A DNA stretch of 64,000 nt from the NCBI RefSeq assembly GCF_014199535.1, contig NZ_JACHNV010000001.1, positions 434,001 through 498,000 of the forward strand. Direction: 5' to 3'. Both the position numbers and the translations under genes were made by a program. Positions 32,953-41,743 of the stretch are shown here, piece after piece. The stretch is from Hymenobacter latericoloratus (lineage in GTDB: Bacteria > Bacteroidota > Bacteroidia > Cytophagales > Hymenobacteraceae). The notes under the pieces were generated by a model, which saw only the letters and a program-made list of their open reading frames with translations, was not told the origin of the DNA and ran no database searches. Position 1 is the first letter of the stretch; every line of letters begins with the position of its first letter.

Positions 32953-35900
32953 CTACACCCCTACCTTTTCCTCACTGCCCAACTCGCTCAGAATGCGCTT
33001 GGCAGCCTGGACGTTTTTCACTTCCTCCACGGAGAGGATGAGCTGCTCCTTGCGCTCCTTCATGGAAGCGGAGCGGGGGTGGGTTTGCACGTAGCTGAGG
33101 ATGTTGCCGAAGGTGTCGCTCTGGAAGTACCGCTCGTTGTTATTGGCCGGGATGAAGCCTTTCAGCAGGCCCTTCTTCAGCGTCAGCTTCTCGAAACCCA
33201 CCTGGCAGGCCTGCCAGCGCAGGCGCACAATGTCGGCCAGCTGCTCTACTTCCTGGGGTAGGGGTCCGAAGCGGTCCGTCATGCCCGTAAGGATTTTGCG
33301 CAGATCCTCGGGGCTTTTAGCCCTATCCAGCTTGCTGTACAGCTGCAGGCGCTCCGATACGCTGCTCACGTAGGAATCGGGAATGAGGATTTGCAGGTCC
33401 GTTTCGATGTTGCACTCCTTGGGGCCGCTGGTGCCGGCCGCTTCCTGCAGGCGCTGGGTGGGGTCGCCGAGGAACAGGTCGCGGAACTCGGTTTCCTTCA
33501 GTTCTTGCACTGCCTCGTCCAGAATCTGGTGGTAGGTTTCAAAGCCCAGGTCGTTGATAAAGCCCGACTGCTCCCCGCCCAGCAGGTTGCCCGCCCCCCG
33601 GATGTCCAGGTCGCGCATAGCCACGTTGAAGCCCGCGCCCAGGTCCGAAAATTCCTCCAGGGTGCTCAGGCGTTTGCGGGCGTCGCTCGGCAGGCCGGCC
33701 ACCGGGGGCGTGAGCAGGTAGCAGTAGGCCTTCTTGTTGGAGCGGCCCACCCGGCCCCGCATCTGGTGCAGGTCGGAGAGGCCGTGCATGTGGGCCCGGT
33801 TGATGATGATGGTGTTGGCGTTCGGAATATCCAGGCCCGATTCGATGAGGGTAGTACTCACCAGCACGTCGTAGTCGCCGTCCACGAACTTCATCATGCG
33901 CTTTTCCAGCAGGTCGCCGTCCATCTGGCCGTGCACGTAGGTCACGCGGGCATCGGGCACTAAGCGCAAAATCAGGTTGGCTTGCTCCTCAATGTCCTTC
34001 ACCCGGTTGTGCACATAAAACACCTGTCCGCCCCGCTTCAGCTCCCGCGAAATGGCGTCGCGCACCAGCATCTCGTCGAAGACGTGCAGCTCGGTTTGCA
34101 CGGGTTGGCGGTTGGGTGGGGGGGTAGCAATTACCGACAGGTCGCGGGCGCCCATAAGGGAGAAGTGCAGGGTGCGCGGAATGGGCGTGGCCGAGAGGGT
34201 CAGCGTGTCCACGTTCACCTTCAACTCCTTGAGCTTATCCTTGGTTTTCACCCCGAACTTCTGCTCCTCGTCGATAATGAGCAGCCCGAGGTCCTTAAAC
34301 TTCACGTCCTTGTTGGTGAGGCGGTGGGTACCAATGAGGATGTCGGTTTTACCCTCTGCTACCCGGCCTAAGGTTTCCTTGATTTGCTTGGTCGTCTTGA
34401 AGCGGTTCACGTACTCCACCGTCACGGGTAGGTTGCTGAGTCGCTCCCGGAACGTTTTGTAGTGTTGCATGGCCAGAATGGTGGTGGGCACCAGCACGGC
34501 TACCTGCTTGCCATCGGCCACGGCCTTAAACGCCGCCCGAATGGCTACTTCCGTCTTGCCGAAGCCCACGTCGCCGCACACGAGGCGGTCCATGGGGTGG
34601 GGCACCTCCATGTCGCGCTTCACATCTTCGGTGGCCTTGGCCTGGTCGGGTGTGTCCTCGTAAATGAAGCTCGATTCCAGCTCGGCCTGCATAAACGAGT
34701 CGTGGGCGAAGGCGTGGCCGGGCGCGGTTTTGCGCTTGGCGTACAGCCGGATCAGCTCGGCCGCAATGTCCTTCACCTTCTTCTTAACCGACTTCTTCTT
34801 GTTTTCCCACTCCGGCGAGCCCAGCTTGCTCATGGTGGGCGGCGTGCCCTCGGCCCCGCTGTACTTGGCAATTTTGTGCAGGGCGTGGATGCTCACCGTC
34901 AGCACATCGTCGTCGCGGTACACCAGCCGGATGGCTTCCTGCACCCGGTCGTTGATTTCTACCTGCGTGAGGCCCGCGAACCGCGCAATGCCGTAGTCCT
35001 GGTGCACCACGTAGTCGCCGGGCACCAGAGTGCGCAGCTCCTTCAGGGTCAAGGCCTTTTTCTTCGAGAATTTCCTGCCCTCCTGAGCGCGGTAAAACCG
35101 CTCGAACAGCTGGTGGTCGGTGTACACCACCAGCTTCAGGTTTTCGTCGATGAAGCCCTCGCGCAAGCCCAGCAGCATGTGCTGAAACTGCACGTTGTTG
35201 TCCAGCTCATCGAAGATGGTGCGCAGGCGGTCGGCCTGGCGGACCTGCTCGGCGGCAATAATATTGGTGTAGCCCTTCGCCTGGTTGTCGTGCAGGTTCT
35301 TGACGATGCGGTTGAAGTCCTTGTTGAAGCTGGGCTGGGGCTTGGTGGTAAACTGAAATTCCTCAGCGCCTTTGAAGTAAAACCGCTTGCCAAACTCCAC
35401 CACCGGAAAACCCTCTAGCAGCTTCTTGAACGTCTTGCCCGACTCAAACAAATCGGCGGGCTTGCTCACTACCTGGGTGCCGCCCGCTACCTCCAGCAGC
35501 TCCTTGAAACTCGCTTCGGCCTTGTCAAACGACTCATCCACCACGTCCAGGGTCTGGCGCACATCCTTAGCCCAGATGCAGGTGTTCTTCGGGATGAAGT
35601 CCAGGAAAGCCTCCCGCGTTTCCTGCAGCAGCTTGGTTTGCACGTTCGGGATGATGCTCACCTGCTGGCGCTTCTCCACCGAGAGCTGGCTTTCCGGGTC
35701 GAACGTCCGGATGGTTTCTACCTCATCCCCGAACAGCTCGATGCGGTAGGGCAGCTCGTTGGCGTAGCTGAAAATGTCCACGATGCCCCCGCGCACCGCA
35801 AACTGCCCCGCCTCATACACAAAGTCAGTCCGCTCGAAATCGTACTCCGCCAGCATGTCGCTGATGAAGTTCACGTCGAGCTTGTCGCCCACTTTCACCA

Positions 35901-36534
35901 CGAACGTGTTGGCCACCAGGCTTTTCTTGTTGATAACCTTCTCAAACAGCGCCTCGGGGTAGGTCACGATAAGGGCTCCGCCCGTACCCGGCACTGGGGT
36001 GGGGGTAGGGGTTTCCGCTTCCGCTGAGCCCTCGGCGCCCAGGTTGGCCAGCGGCGAAACCGGCGTGGTGCCGGCTGCGGCCGCCGCTTCCCGCCGGGCC
36101 GTGTTGAGGCGGTTGAGCACTTCGGCCCGCATCAGCACGTTGGCGTTTTCCGTCTCATCAAACTTGTAAGGGTGCTTGTAGGAGCTCGGGAACAGCAGCA
36201 CCTCCGGCCCGTCGGGCAGTAGGCTCTGCAGGTCGGTAATAAAGTAGGCGGCTTCCTCCTTATCGTGCAGAATGAACAGATGGGAAAGCGGGCCGTGCGT
36301 TACGGCGGCCGCTATGACGGCATCCTGGCTGCCTACCAGCCCGCGCAGCTGCAGGCGCAGGTCGGGGGTGGCGGCGGGCTTAGCCGCCCCGTGCAGACGG
36401 GCCGACAGAATCTGTACGTCGGTATCGAGGCGGTAGAGACGAAGGAAATCGGAGACTTTCAAAGCGGGCTGGGCTAGGGGAGGAGGCAAAGGTAGAAGCC
36501 CGGCCGAATGAATATCCGGTCGGGCAAAGGGCAC
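32953..36534 (-). CDS. mfd: Transcription-repair coupling factor Mfd
   Basis: A 1193-residue Mfd, slightly longer than E. coli Mfd (1148). It removes RNA polymerase stalled at lesions and recruits UvrA. Visible parts are the UvrB-like N-terminal module, the RNA-polymerase-interacting region (LVPGDYVVHQDYGIARFAGLT), the translocase with Walker A GDVGFGKTEVA and the DEEQ box IIDEEQKFGVKTKDKL, motif VI region QMRGRVGRSNKKAYCY and a C-terminal TRCF domain. A Pro/Thr-rich linker (EAETPTPTPVPGTGG) near residue 180 is an insertion. The ATG at 36532-36534 opens MPFARPDIHSAGL. The gene is upstream of, and on the same strand as, the DUF4325 gene. Confidence 0.97.
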   Translation of the reverse strand: MPFARPDIHSAGLLPLPPPLAQPALKVSDFLRLYRLDTDVQILSARLHGAAKPAATPDLRLQLRGLVGSQDAVIAAAVTHGPLSHLFILHDKEEAAYFITDLQSLLPDGPEVLLFPSSYKHPYKFDETENANVLMRAEVLNRLNTARREAAAAAGTTPVSPLANLGAEGSAEAETPTPTPVPGTGGALIVTYPEALFEKVINKKSLVANTFVVKVGDKLDVNFISDMLAEYDFERTDFVYEAGQFAVRGGIVDIFSYANELPYRIELFGDEVETIRTFDPESQLSVEKRQQVSIIPNVQTKLLQETREAFLDFIPKNTCIWAKDVRQTLDVVDESFDKAEASFKELLEVAGGTQVVSKPADLFESGKTFKKLLEGFPVVEFGKRFYFKGAEEFQFTTKPQPSFNKDFNRIVKNLHDNQAKGYTNIIAAEQVRQADRLRTIFDELDNNVQFQHMLLGLREGFIDENLKLVVYTDHQLFERFYRAQEGRKFSKKKALTLKELRTLVPGDYVVHQDYGIARFAGLTQVEINDRVQEAIRLVYRDDDVLTVSIHALHKIAKYSGAEGTPPTMSKLGSPEWENKKKSVKKKVKDIAAELIRLYAKRKTAPGHAFAHDSFMQAELESSFIYEDTPDQAKATEDVKRDMEVPHPMDRLVCGDVGFGKTEVAIRAAFKAVADGKQVAVLVPTTILAMQHYKTFRERLSNLPVTVEYVNRFKTTKQIKETLGRVAEGKTDILIGTHRLTNKDVKFKDLGLLIIDEEQKFGVKTKDKLKELKVNVDTLTLSATPIPRTLHFSLMGARDLSVIATPPPNRQPVQTELHVFDEMLVRDAISRELKRGGQVFYVHNRVKDIEEQANLILRLVPDARVTYVHGQMDGDLLEKRMMKFVDGDYDVLVSTTLIESGLDIPNANTIIINRAHMHGLSDLHQMRGRVGRSNKKAYCYLLTPPVAGLPSDARKRLSTLEEFSDLGAGFNVAMRDLDIRGAGNLLGGEQSGFINDLGFETYHQILDEAVQELKETEFRDLFLGDPTQRLQEAAGTSGPKECNIETDLQILIPDSYVSSVSERLQLYSKLDRAKSPEDLRKILTGMTDRFGPLPQEVEQLADIVRLRWQACQVGFEKLTLKKGLLKGFIPANNNERYFQSDTFGNILSYVQTHPRSASMKERKEQLILSVEEVKNVQAAKRILSELGSEEKVGV

Positions 36535-36535
36535 T

Positions 36536-36615
36536 TGTCATTCCGAGCGGAGCGAGGAATCTGGGTTAATCCGTTGGATAATCCATCCAGATTCTCCGCT
36601 GCCCTCGGAATGACA
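36536..36615. repeat. Intergenic hairpin repeat, copy A
   Basis: An 80-bp imperfect inverted repeat. The left arm starts tgtcattccgagcggagcga and the right arm ends ctgccctcggaatgaca, so the ends are complementary. It lies at the 5' side of mfd, between it and the small gene at 36749. A related element, copy B, is at 37002-37109; both share the layout gtcatt-c-gagcg-agcga. Such elements are known to occur in many copies in Bacteroidota and related genomes. Confidence 0.75.
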
Positions 36616-36748
36616 CGCCTGAAAAGAGGTCGGGCGTGTGCCTTACCCAATACCGCCCCCGCGCCCCGAAAGTTTCCGACACATTTTGGTAACACTCCCG
36701 TATCTTCCCACTTCACGCAGTACAAGTAGCCCCGGTGGGTGTAAGGCT

Positions 36749-36961
36749 ATGACGGACAAGCAACAGGACAGTGGCGCGGAGGAGTGGGACAACCTCCTGA
36801 GCCACCTGCGCCAGATTCGGGAACAAGTGCGCCAGCAGGGCCCCTTACCCGACCACGAAAAGCAGGAAGTCGCCAACGTATTTCACCGCGGCCTGGAGCT
36901 GCTGGAAAACCAGGTCCGCGACATGGAAGGCGGCCTGCGGGGCAGTTCGGGCCGGTGGTGA
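36749..36961 (+). CDS. Small acidic helical protein
   Basis: A 70-residue cytoplasmic protein that I do not recognise. It is charged and probably all helical: EEWDNLLSHLRQIREQVRQQ and HEKQEVANVFHRGLELLENQ, with a Gly-rich tail (GGLRGSSGRW). ATG at 36749 opens MTDKQQDSG; the sequence upstream in frame is Pro-rich and unlikely to be translated. It is flanked by the two hairpin repeats at 36536-36615 and 37002-37109. Codon use agrees with the neighbourhood, which supports a real gene. No role can be proposed. Confidence 0.55.
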   Translation: MTDKQQDSGAEEWDNLLSHLRQIREQVRQQGPLPDHEKQEVANVFHRGLELLENQVRDMEGGLRGSSGRW

Positions 36962-37001
36962 GGGGTAGGGGCTAGATGAGCCCGCGTTGCCGACAGCAAA
37001 G

Positions 37002-37109
37002 AAAACGCCGGTCATTCTGAGCGCAGCGAAGGGCCTCTACCTCTGGCTAACCAGAAGCGAGTTACCCTTAGCAGAGGTCCTTCGCTGCGCTCAGGATGAC
37101 CGGCGTTTT
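37002..37109. repeat. Intergenic hairpin repeat, copy B
   Basis: A 108-bp imperfect inverted repeat with ends aaaacgccggtcat (37002-37015) and atgaccggcgtttt (37096-37109). The inner left arm is tctgagcgcagcgaaggg and the inner right arm ccttcgctgcgctcagga. The outer ends with A and T tracts could act as a terminator for the small gene at 36749. It is related to copy A at 36536-36615. Confidence 0.8.
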
Positions 37110-37236
37110 TGCGTTGGTAGTCTTCTGCCCGGCCTACCCTATTTTGATAGGTACGAGACAAAAGCTGCGCCATTGATGCGTATTGCGGCTCCCCGCGGCG
37201 GTATCTTCGCGGCTTATTCCCTACTGTATTTTTCTA

Positions 37237-37977
37237 GTGCGCGGTTCTTCTCACCTGGCCATCGGCCTGATTACCGGCGTGGCTGTAGCGGGCCTCGTGC
37301 CGGGCATTCCATTTTCAGCCGCGGGTATTGCCCTGGCGGGCTTCTCCTCCCTCGCCCCCGACCTCGACCACCCCGGCTCCCGCCTGAGCAAGCGCCTGGG
37401 GTTTGCCCAGAGCTACGTGCGCTGGGCCTTTGTAGCGGTAGGGGCCGCGCTGGCCCTGTACACCCATTTTCAGCTTCCGCCCGGCCCCGACCGGCGCATG
37501 GGGTTTACGGCGGCGCTGGCGTTTGGCCTTATCGGGGCCGCCATGCAGGGCGACTCTACCCGCAAGCTGGCCCTTATGTTCACGGGGTTGTGCACGGTAG
37601 TGGCCGGCCTGTACACCGGGTTCGTGTGGCTGAGTATGCTGGGCCTGTTTGTGGCCGTAGCGCCTTATACCTCCCACCGCTCCTGGACGCACACGCTCTG
37701 GGCCGCTGCCTTCTGGACCTACATCGGGCACTTGGCCAACCAGGGCCTGGGGTGGCACGGCGTGGCCTGGTTCGCGGGCGGCGGGTACGTGTCGCACCTG
37801 CTGGCCGACACGCTCACCAAAGCCGGCGTGAAGTGGCTCATGCCCCTCACCGACCTGACGCTGAAAATCCCCCTGATCCGGACCGGCTCCAAGAGCGGCA
37901 ATTTCCTGGAGGTGGCTATCTGTGCGGGTTACGGCTTGCTGGTGCTGGGGCTGGTAGTAGGCAAGCTGGGCTTCTGA
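37237..37977 (+). CDS. YdjM-like membrane-bound metal-dependent hydrolase family protein
   Basis: A 246-residue inner-membrane protein of the YdjM/DUF457 family. The family start SSHLAIGLITGVAVAGLV, the acidic motif FSSLAPDLDHPGSRLSKRLG and the histidine motif YTSHRSWTHTLWAA are all present; the Asp/His residues probably bind metal. There are about seven hydrophobic segments. GTG at 37237 is preferred because the family normally begins with a short basic residue followed by THxAIG; an in-frame TTG at 37183 would add 18 residues. TATCTTCG at 37202-37209 is a near -7 element 27 bp upstream of the GTG. Confidence 0.8.
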   Translation: MRGSSHLAIGLITGVAVAGLVPGIPFSAAGIALAGFSSLAPDLDHPGSRLSKRLGFAQSYVRWAFVAVGAALALYTHFQLPPGPDRRMGFTAALAFGLIGAAMQGDSTRKLALMFTGLCTVVAGLYTGFVWLSMLGLFVAVAPYTSHRSWTHTLWAAAFWTYIGHLANQGLGWHGVAWFAGGGYVSHLLADTLTKAGVKWLMPLTDLTLKIPLIRTGSKSGNFLEVAICAGYGLLVLGLVVGKLGF

Positions 37978-38435
37978 GGGCCACGTAGTAGCCGGAACCC
38001 GCCGCGTTGATCTGCTGTTCACCGGGCTTGGACCATGAAATAGCCTGACCAGGCGAAATTGTGTTTGCTCTGGCCAGCTACGCCTTACCTTGCGGCCAGC
38101 TGCGGCTCCAGGTCTGCTTTCGGCCTGCCGGGCTTGCCAAGCTTAACGCATGGCGTTTGGCAGGAAGCGGCGTATTTTGCACTTATCGGATTCGTATAAA
38201 GAATATATATTATATAATATTGTGGAAGGATGTCATTTACTGCTATATTATTAAGGTGTATAACCCGTTGACTGTAAGTCGCCCGCCGGTGGTTGTTTGC
38301 GCACCTCATTCCTTGGATAGGAACAGCAGAGCCGTAGTGCCACCCGCCTTATTTTTCTGGTAGTTAACTTCGATAGGATGATGAGATAACCCCCAACCTT
38401 TCGGCGAACGGCACTACCGTAAAAGTGACAACTTG
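37978..38435. other. Intergenic region with an AT island
   Basis: No gene is supported here. The stretch at about 38190-38260 is extremely AT-rich for this genome (rows of ta steps such as atatatattatataatatt). An open frame at 38061-38363 covers it but has no codon-use or similarity support. The region may hold regulatory sequence for the NYN-CSD gene. Confidence 0.4.
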
Positions 38436-38443
38436 TATCTTTG
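38436..38443 (+). promoter_or_regulatory. Bacteroidota -7 promoter box (TATCTTTG)
   Basis: The string tatctttg fits the Bacteroidota -7 consensus TAnnTTTG exactly. It is 88 bp upstream of the NYN-CSD start, implying an mRNA leader of about 80 nt. A clear -33 TTTG is not visible at the expected distance. Confidence 0.6.
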
Positions 38444-38531
38444 ACCGGGACCGTACCCTATACGTTTCCTACCGAACCAACCTACCCGCTCTTACTCACA
38501 CACACCTTTTTGCGCTCAACCCGTTTCCTGT

Positions 38532-39533
38532 ATGAACCAGATGAATAGCCCCCTGATTAGGATCGGCGTCTTCTACGACGGCAATTATTTCCTAAAGATC
38601 AGTGATTACTACTACTTCCAGCATGACCGTAAGGCCCGTATTAGCCTGGAAGGTCTCCATGAATTTATCCGGCACCAAGTAGCTGAAGAAGAAGATGTTG
38701 ATGTGCGTCTGAGCCAGATCATCGACTCGCACTTCTTCCGCGGCCGCCTCTCCGCCACCGAAGCCCGCGACAAAGACCGTCTGTTCCACGACCGTCTGCT
38801 CGACGATATTCTGATGAACATGGGCATTACTACCCACTACATGCCCCTGAAAACGCGCGATGGCCGTTTGCAGGAGAAAGGCATTGATGTGTGGCTGTCC
38901 CTGGAAGCCCTGGAGCTGGCCATCCACAAGAGCTTTGATGTGGTAGTGCTTATTGCCGGCGACTCCGATTACGCCCCCCTGATCAAGAAGCTCAACACGG
39001 TGGGTACCCGCGTGATGCTGCTGAACTGGGACTTCAAGTACACCGACTTCAAGGGCGAAAACCGCGTTACCCGCGCCTCGCAGCAGCTGCTGGAGCAGGC
39101 TACCTACCCCGTGCAGATGCACGACATCATCGACCAGGGCATCAGCACCGGCGACGAGCTGATTGAGGCCATGTTCGTGAACACGCCCGAGCCGGCGGCC
39201 TTCCCGGCTGCGCCCAAGCCCGTGCGCCCCACCGGCCCTACGGCCGCTGGCCCGGTTGGCACGGTCGGCATCAGCACCATCAAAAACCTGAAAAACGGCT
39301 TTGGTTTCGTGGTAATGCCCCCGAACAACCTGTTCTTCAGCTACGCTGATATGGCCGAAGGTGACTTCAATGACCTGCGCGAAGGCGACTGGGTGGAATT
39401 CACGGTGGGCCGCAACCACCGCGACGAAGACTGTGCCCGCAACGTGCGCAAAGTAGAAGCCCCCGAAATGGAAGAAGGCGACGAATACGATGAGCACGAA
39501 CACGAATCGGCCAGCTCACCCGAACGCCTCTAA
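38532..39533 (+). CDS. NYN-domain (PIN-like) ribonuclease fused to a cold-shock-like domain
   Basis: A 333-residue two-domain RNA protein. Residues ~10-195 form an NYN/LabA-like PIN domain: IGVFYDGNYFLKISDYYYF, KGIDVWLSLEALELAIHK and VVLIAGDSDYAPLIKKL carry the acidic metal-site residues. A Pro/Ala linker (~215-240) leads to a cold-shock-type OB fold (VGISTIKNLKNGFGFVVM, NLFFSYADM, LREGDWVEFTVG, DCARNVRKV), about residues 245-310, and an acidic tail. The combination suggests a nuclease that is guided to RNA by the OB fold. It has its own promoter box and terminator, so it is a monocistronic unit. Confidence 0.88.
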   Translation: MNQMNSPLIRIGVFYDGNYFLKISDYYYFQHDRKARISLEGLHEFIRHQVAEEEDVDVRLSQIIDSHFFRGRLSATEARDKDRLFHDRLLDDILMNMGITTHYMPLKTRDGRLQEKGIDVWLSLEALELAIHKSFDVVVLIAGDSDYAPLIKKLNTVGTRVMLLNWDFKYTDFKGENRVTRASQQLLEQATYPVQMHDIIDQGISTGDELIEAMFVNTPEPAAFPAAPKPVRPTGPTAAGPVGTVGISTIKNLKNGFGFVVMPPNNLFFSYADMAEGDFNDLREGDWVEFTVGRNHRDEDCARNVRKVEAPEMEEGDEYDEHEHESASSPERL

Positions 39534-39562
39534 CCCCGATTAGCTTTTCGGTTCGGTCGCTC

Positions 39563-39611
39563 GAAAGCCGCCGGGCAGCCCGCATGTGAGTCGGGCTGCC
39601 CGGCGGCTTTC
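39563..39611. terminator. Terminator after the NYN-CSD gene
   Basis: A perfect 20-bp stem, gaaagccgccgggcagcccg (39563-39582) with its complement at 39592-39611, and a 9-nt loop. Only a short T run (ccttttggg) follows. Confidence 0.8.
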
Positions 39612-39795
39612 CTTTTGGGTAAGAGCTGAAATGGTGAAGGAGTGAAGTAGGCGGCAAGCCCGATCCGTCTGAACGATATCCGCCTACCCCTCACTACCCC
39701 TGAAACTGCCCGGTAGCAAACGTCAGCACGAAGCCAACCGGTCGGACGGGCTTCGCCCGCCGGACCGGCCCCACCTATTTTACTTATTCACCCAC

Positions 39796-40278
39796 TTACT
39801 CATTCTCCCTACCCTCCGAAGGAAACAGCAGGTCGTGAAAGTCGCGCTTGGTGGCAGGGTAGCGGTTGAAGGTGCCCATGCCGCGGGCCACCACCAGATT
39901 GTTGCGAGCGGGGCAGGTAATGAAGGCGCTGCTCACCACCAGGGTTTTGCCGCTGTGCTCCACTACTCCGTGGGCCACTAGCTCGTCGTGCAGGCGGACG
40001 GGGGCGAGGTAGTTGATTTTGAACTCTACCGTTGATACCAGCTCGGCGGCCGTAAACGCCAGCGACAGGGCCGCCGCACCCAGGGTAGCATCCATTAGGC
40101 CGGCCAGTACGCCGCCGTGGCAGGTGCCGGGCGAGGAAAGGTGCTCGTCGCGGATGGTCATGGTATAGCGCACGTCGCCGGGCTGGGTAACGGTCAGCTC
40201 CATGCCGTTGGTGCGGCCATACTGGTTCATCTGGTTGTAAAGGGCAACGAGGGCGGGTACGTTGGGGATGGGCTGCAT
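39796..40278 (-). CDS. PaaI-family hotdog thioesterase
   Basis: A 160-residue cytosolic hotdog-fold acyl-CoA thioesterase. The typical PaaI segment is SSPGTCHGGVLAGLMDATLG (about residues 48-67) and the strand pair TVEFKINYLAPVRLHDELVA follows. Length and layout match the family. These enzymes hydrolyse acyl-CoAs such as phenylacetyl or medium-chain thioesters; the substrate here is not evident. ATG at 40276-40278 opens MQPIPNVPALVALYNQMNQY. It is divergent from the broken DUF962 gene at 40340, with 61 bp between. Confidence 0.88.
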   Translation of the reverse strand: MQPIPNVPALVALYNQMNQYGRTNGMELTVTQPGDVRYTMTIRDEHLSSPGTCHGGVLAGLMDATLGAAALSLAFTAAELVSTVEFKINYLAPVRLHDELVAHGVVEHSGKTLVVSSAFITCPARNNLVVARGMGTFNRYPATKRDFHDLLFPSEGRENE

Positions 40279-40339
40279 GAAGGAAGTAGGAGTTGGAAGA
40301 GCCGTAAAAGGTAAAGTACTTTAGAGAAACCCCACCGCC

Positions 40340-40667
40340 GTGCCCGCGTACGCCTCCTGCGCCGGGTTCTACCCCTACTACCTGCGCGAGCATCGGCAGC
40401 GCGGCCCCGCATTCTGCATTTCGTGGGCACCTCGCTGTTTCTGACGGCCGTTATCCTGGCCGTAGCCTGGGGGCGGCCCGGGCTGGTGCTGGCGGGGGTA
40501 GGGGCGGCTTATGGGCTTGCCTGGGTGGGGCACTTTTTGTGGAGCACAACCGCCCGGCTACCTTCCAGCCCCCCTGGCTTTCCCGGCGCGCCGACTTCCA
40601 GCTGTACTGGGATTTACTGCGGAGCAAGGAAAAGTTCTACCCCCCGGCTACAGCACCCGGCGCATGA
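40340..40667 (+). pseudogene. DUF962/Mpo1-like gene broken by two frameshifts
   Basis: Three frames together spell one Mpo1-like (DUF962) membrane protein. Frame 1 from GTG 40340 reads AYASCAGFYPYYLREHRQR. Frame 2 from about 40411 reads ILHFVGTSLFLTAVILAVAW and LAGVGAAYGLAWVGHF. Frame 3 from about 40545 reads EHNRPATFQPPWLSRRADFQ and LYWDLLRSKEKFYPP to the TGA at 40665-40667. The breaks are near 40400 and in the T run at 40533-40538. Intact members have two to four membrane segments and oxidise 2-hydroxy fatty acids in yeast; this copy is probably dead. Its end overlaps the convergent GNAT gene. Confidence 0.82.
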
Positions 40668-41088
40668 GCAAGTGCGGAATGGTGCCGAACAGCGTGTGGG
40701 AGGGAGCCACCACCGCGTAACCCAGGCGCTGGTAGAAGGGTACGGCCTGCTCGCGGGCGTGCAGCACCACCTCGCGCAGCCCCTGGCTACGGGCCGCCGT
40801 TTCCAGATATTCCAGTACCTGCCGGCCCACGCCGCGCCCTTGCCAGGCGGGGTGCACGGCCATAAACCGCACCTGCCCCTGCGCCGGCCCCGAGGGGTGC
40901 AGCCGCCCTACCCCAGCCGCGTACCCCTCGGGGGCCAGCAGCAGGGCATGGGTAGTGGTGGGCGCGTGGTCATCGTCGGCTTGCTCCGAGCCCTCCGGCT
41001 GCTGCCAGGGCTGGCGCAGCACTTCGTAGCGGAGGCGGTAGTAGGCAGCCCATTCGGCCGGGGTGTGGGGGGGAGTGATGGCAGGCAT
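40648..41088 (-). CDS. GNAT acetyltransferase
   Basis: A 146-residue GNAT enzyme. It opens TPAEWAAYYRLRYEVLRQPW, the usual alpha1 region, and has the acetyl-CoA loop in VHPAWQGRGVGRQVLEYLE (Q-x-x-G-x-G) and the final FYQRLGYAVVAP strand. This arrangement matches the small ElaA/YjcF-like GNATs. Substrate unknown. It is on the minus strand, converging on the broken DUF962 gene with a 20-bp overlap, and its start is 157 bp from the divergent yajQ gene, so a divergent promoter region is shared. Confidence 0.85.
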   Translation of the reverse strand: MPAITPPHTPAEWAAYYRLRYEVLRQPWQQPEGSEQADDDHAPTTTHALLLAPEGYAAGVGRLHPSGPAQGQVRFMAVHPAWQGRGVGRQVLEYLETAARSQGLREVVLHAREQAVPFYQRLGYAVVAPSHTLFGTIPHLLMRRVL

Positions 41089-41153
41089 TGGGTAAGGAAC
41101 AGATGGCTGCCGCCAAGATACCCAGAAGCCGTCGGCAACTCAGGGCCCGGCGG

Positions 41154-41183
41154 TTTCGGCATTTCGCGGCCTGCTTATCTTTG
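41154..41183 (+). promoter_or_regulatory. Promoter of yajQ
   Basis: The -7 box TATCTTTG (41176-41183) matches TAnnTTTG exactly. A TTTC at 41154-41157, 18 bp upstream, is a near match to the -33 TTTG. The ATG of yajQ lies 62 bp downstream. Confidence 0.6.
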
Positions 41184-41244
41184 AGCCTAACATGCGCGGC
41201 TGCCTCACGTAGCCTACTCTACATTTCTCCCCCAATTTTCTCCC

Positions 41245-41736
41245 ATGGCCTCGTTTGATATTGTCAGCAAAGTAGATCCGCAAACCCTCGAAAACGCGGT
41301 GAACACAGCCAAAAAGGAACTCCAGACCCGCTACGACCTGCGCGACACCAAGGGCGGCATCGAGCTGGATAAGAAAGCCAACACCATCACGCTCAGCTCC
41401 GAAAACTCCATGCGCATCAAGGCTCTGGAAGATATTCTGCTGGCCCGCATCGTGAAGCAGGGCATTGATGGTACGGCCCTCGATTTCACGGCCGAAGAGC
41501 AGGCCAGCGGCGCTCTGGTCAAGAAAGTAGTGAAGGTGCGGGCCGGCGTCGATAAGGAGGTAGGCCGCAAAATCATCAAAGCCATCAAAGACGGCAAAGC
41601 CAAGGTGGAAGCCCAGATGCAGGACGACCAGGTGCGCGTTACGGCCAAGAAAATAGATGAGCTGCAGGCCGCCATTGCCCTGGTGCGCCGCGCCGACGTA
41701 GGCCAGCCCCTGCAGTTCGTGAACATGAAGTCGTAG
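41245..41736 (+). CDS. yajQ: YajQ-family cyclic-di-GMP-binding protein
   Basis: A 163-residue YajQ/DUF520 protein of standard length. It opens MASFDIVSKVDPQTLENAVN and includes ELQTRYDLRDTKGGIELD, LEDILLARIVKQGID and the end VGQPLQFVNMKS, all diagnostic. YajQ proteins bind cyclic di-GMP (shown in Xanthomonas XC_3703) or nucleotides and affect transcription. No c-di-GMP cyclase is visible in this window. It has a consensus promoter box at 41176-41183 and is followed by a long inverted repeat. Confidence 0.96.
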   Translation: MASFDIVSKVDPQTLENAVNTAKKELQTRYDLRDTKGGIELDKKANTITLSSENSMRIKALEDILLARIVKQGIDGTALDFTAEEQASGALVKKVVKVRAGVDKEVGRKIIKAIKDGKAKVEAQMQDDQVRVTAKKIDELQAAIALVRRADVGQPLQFVNMKS

Positions 41737-41743
41737 GGTGATG

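Noticed and set aside
38061..38363. Possible gene in the AT-rich gap before the NYN-CSD gene
   Set aside because: Its codon use is unlike the neighbours, it crosses an AT island and it contains no recognisable motif.
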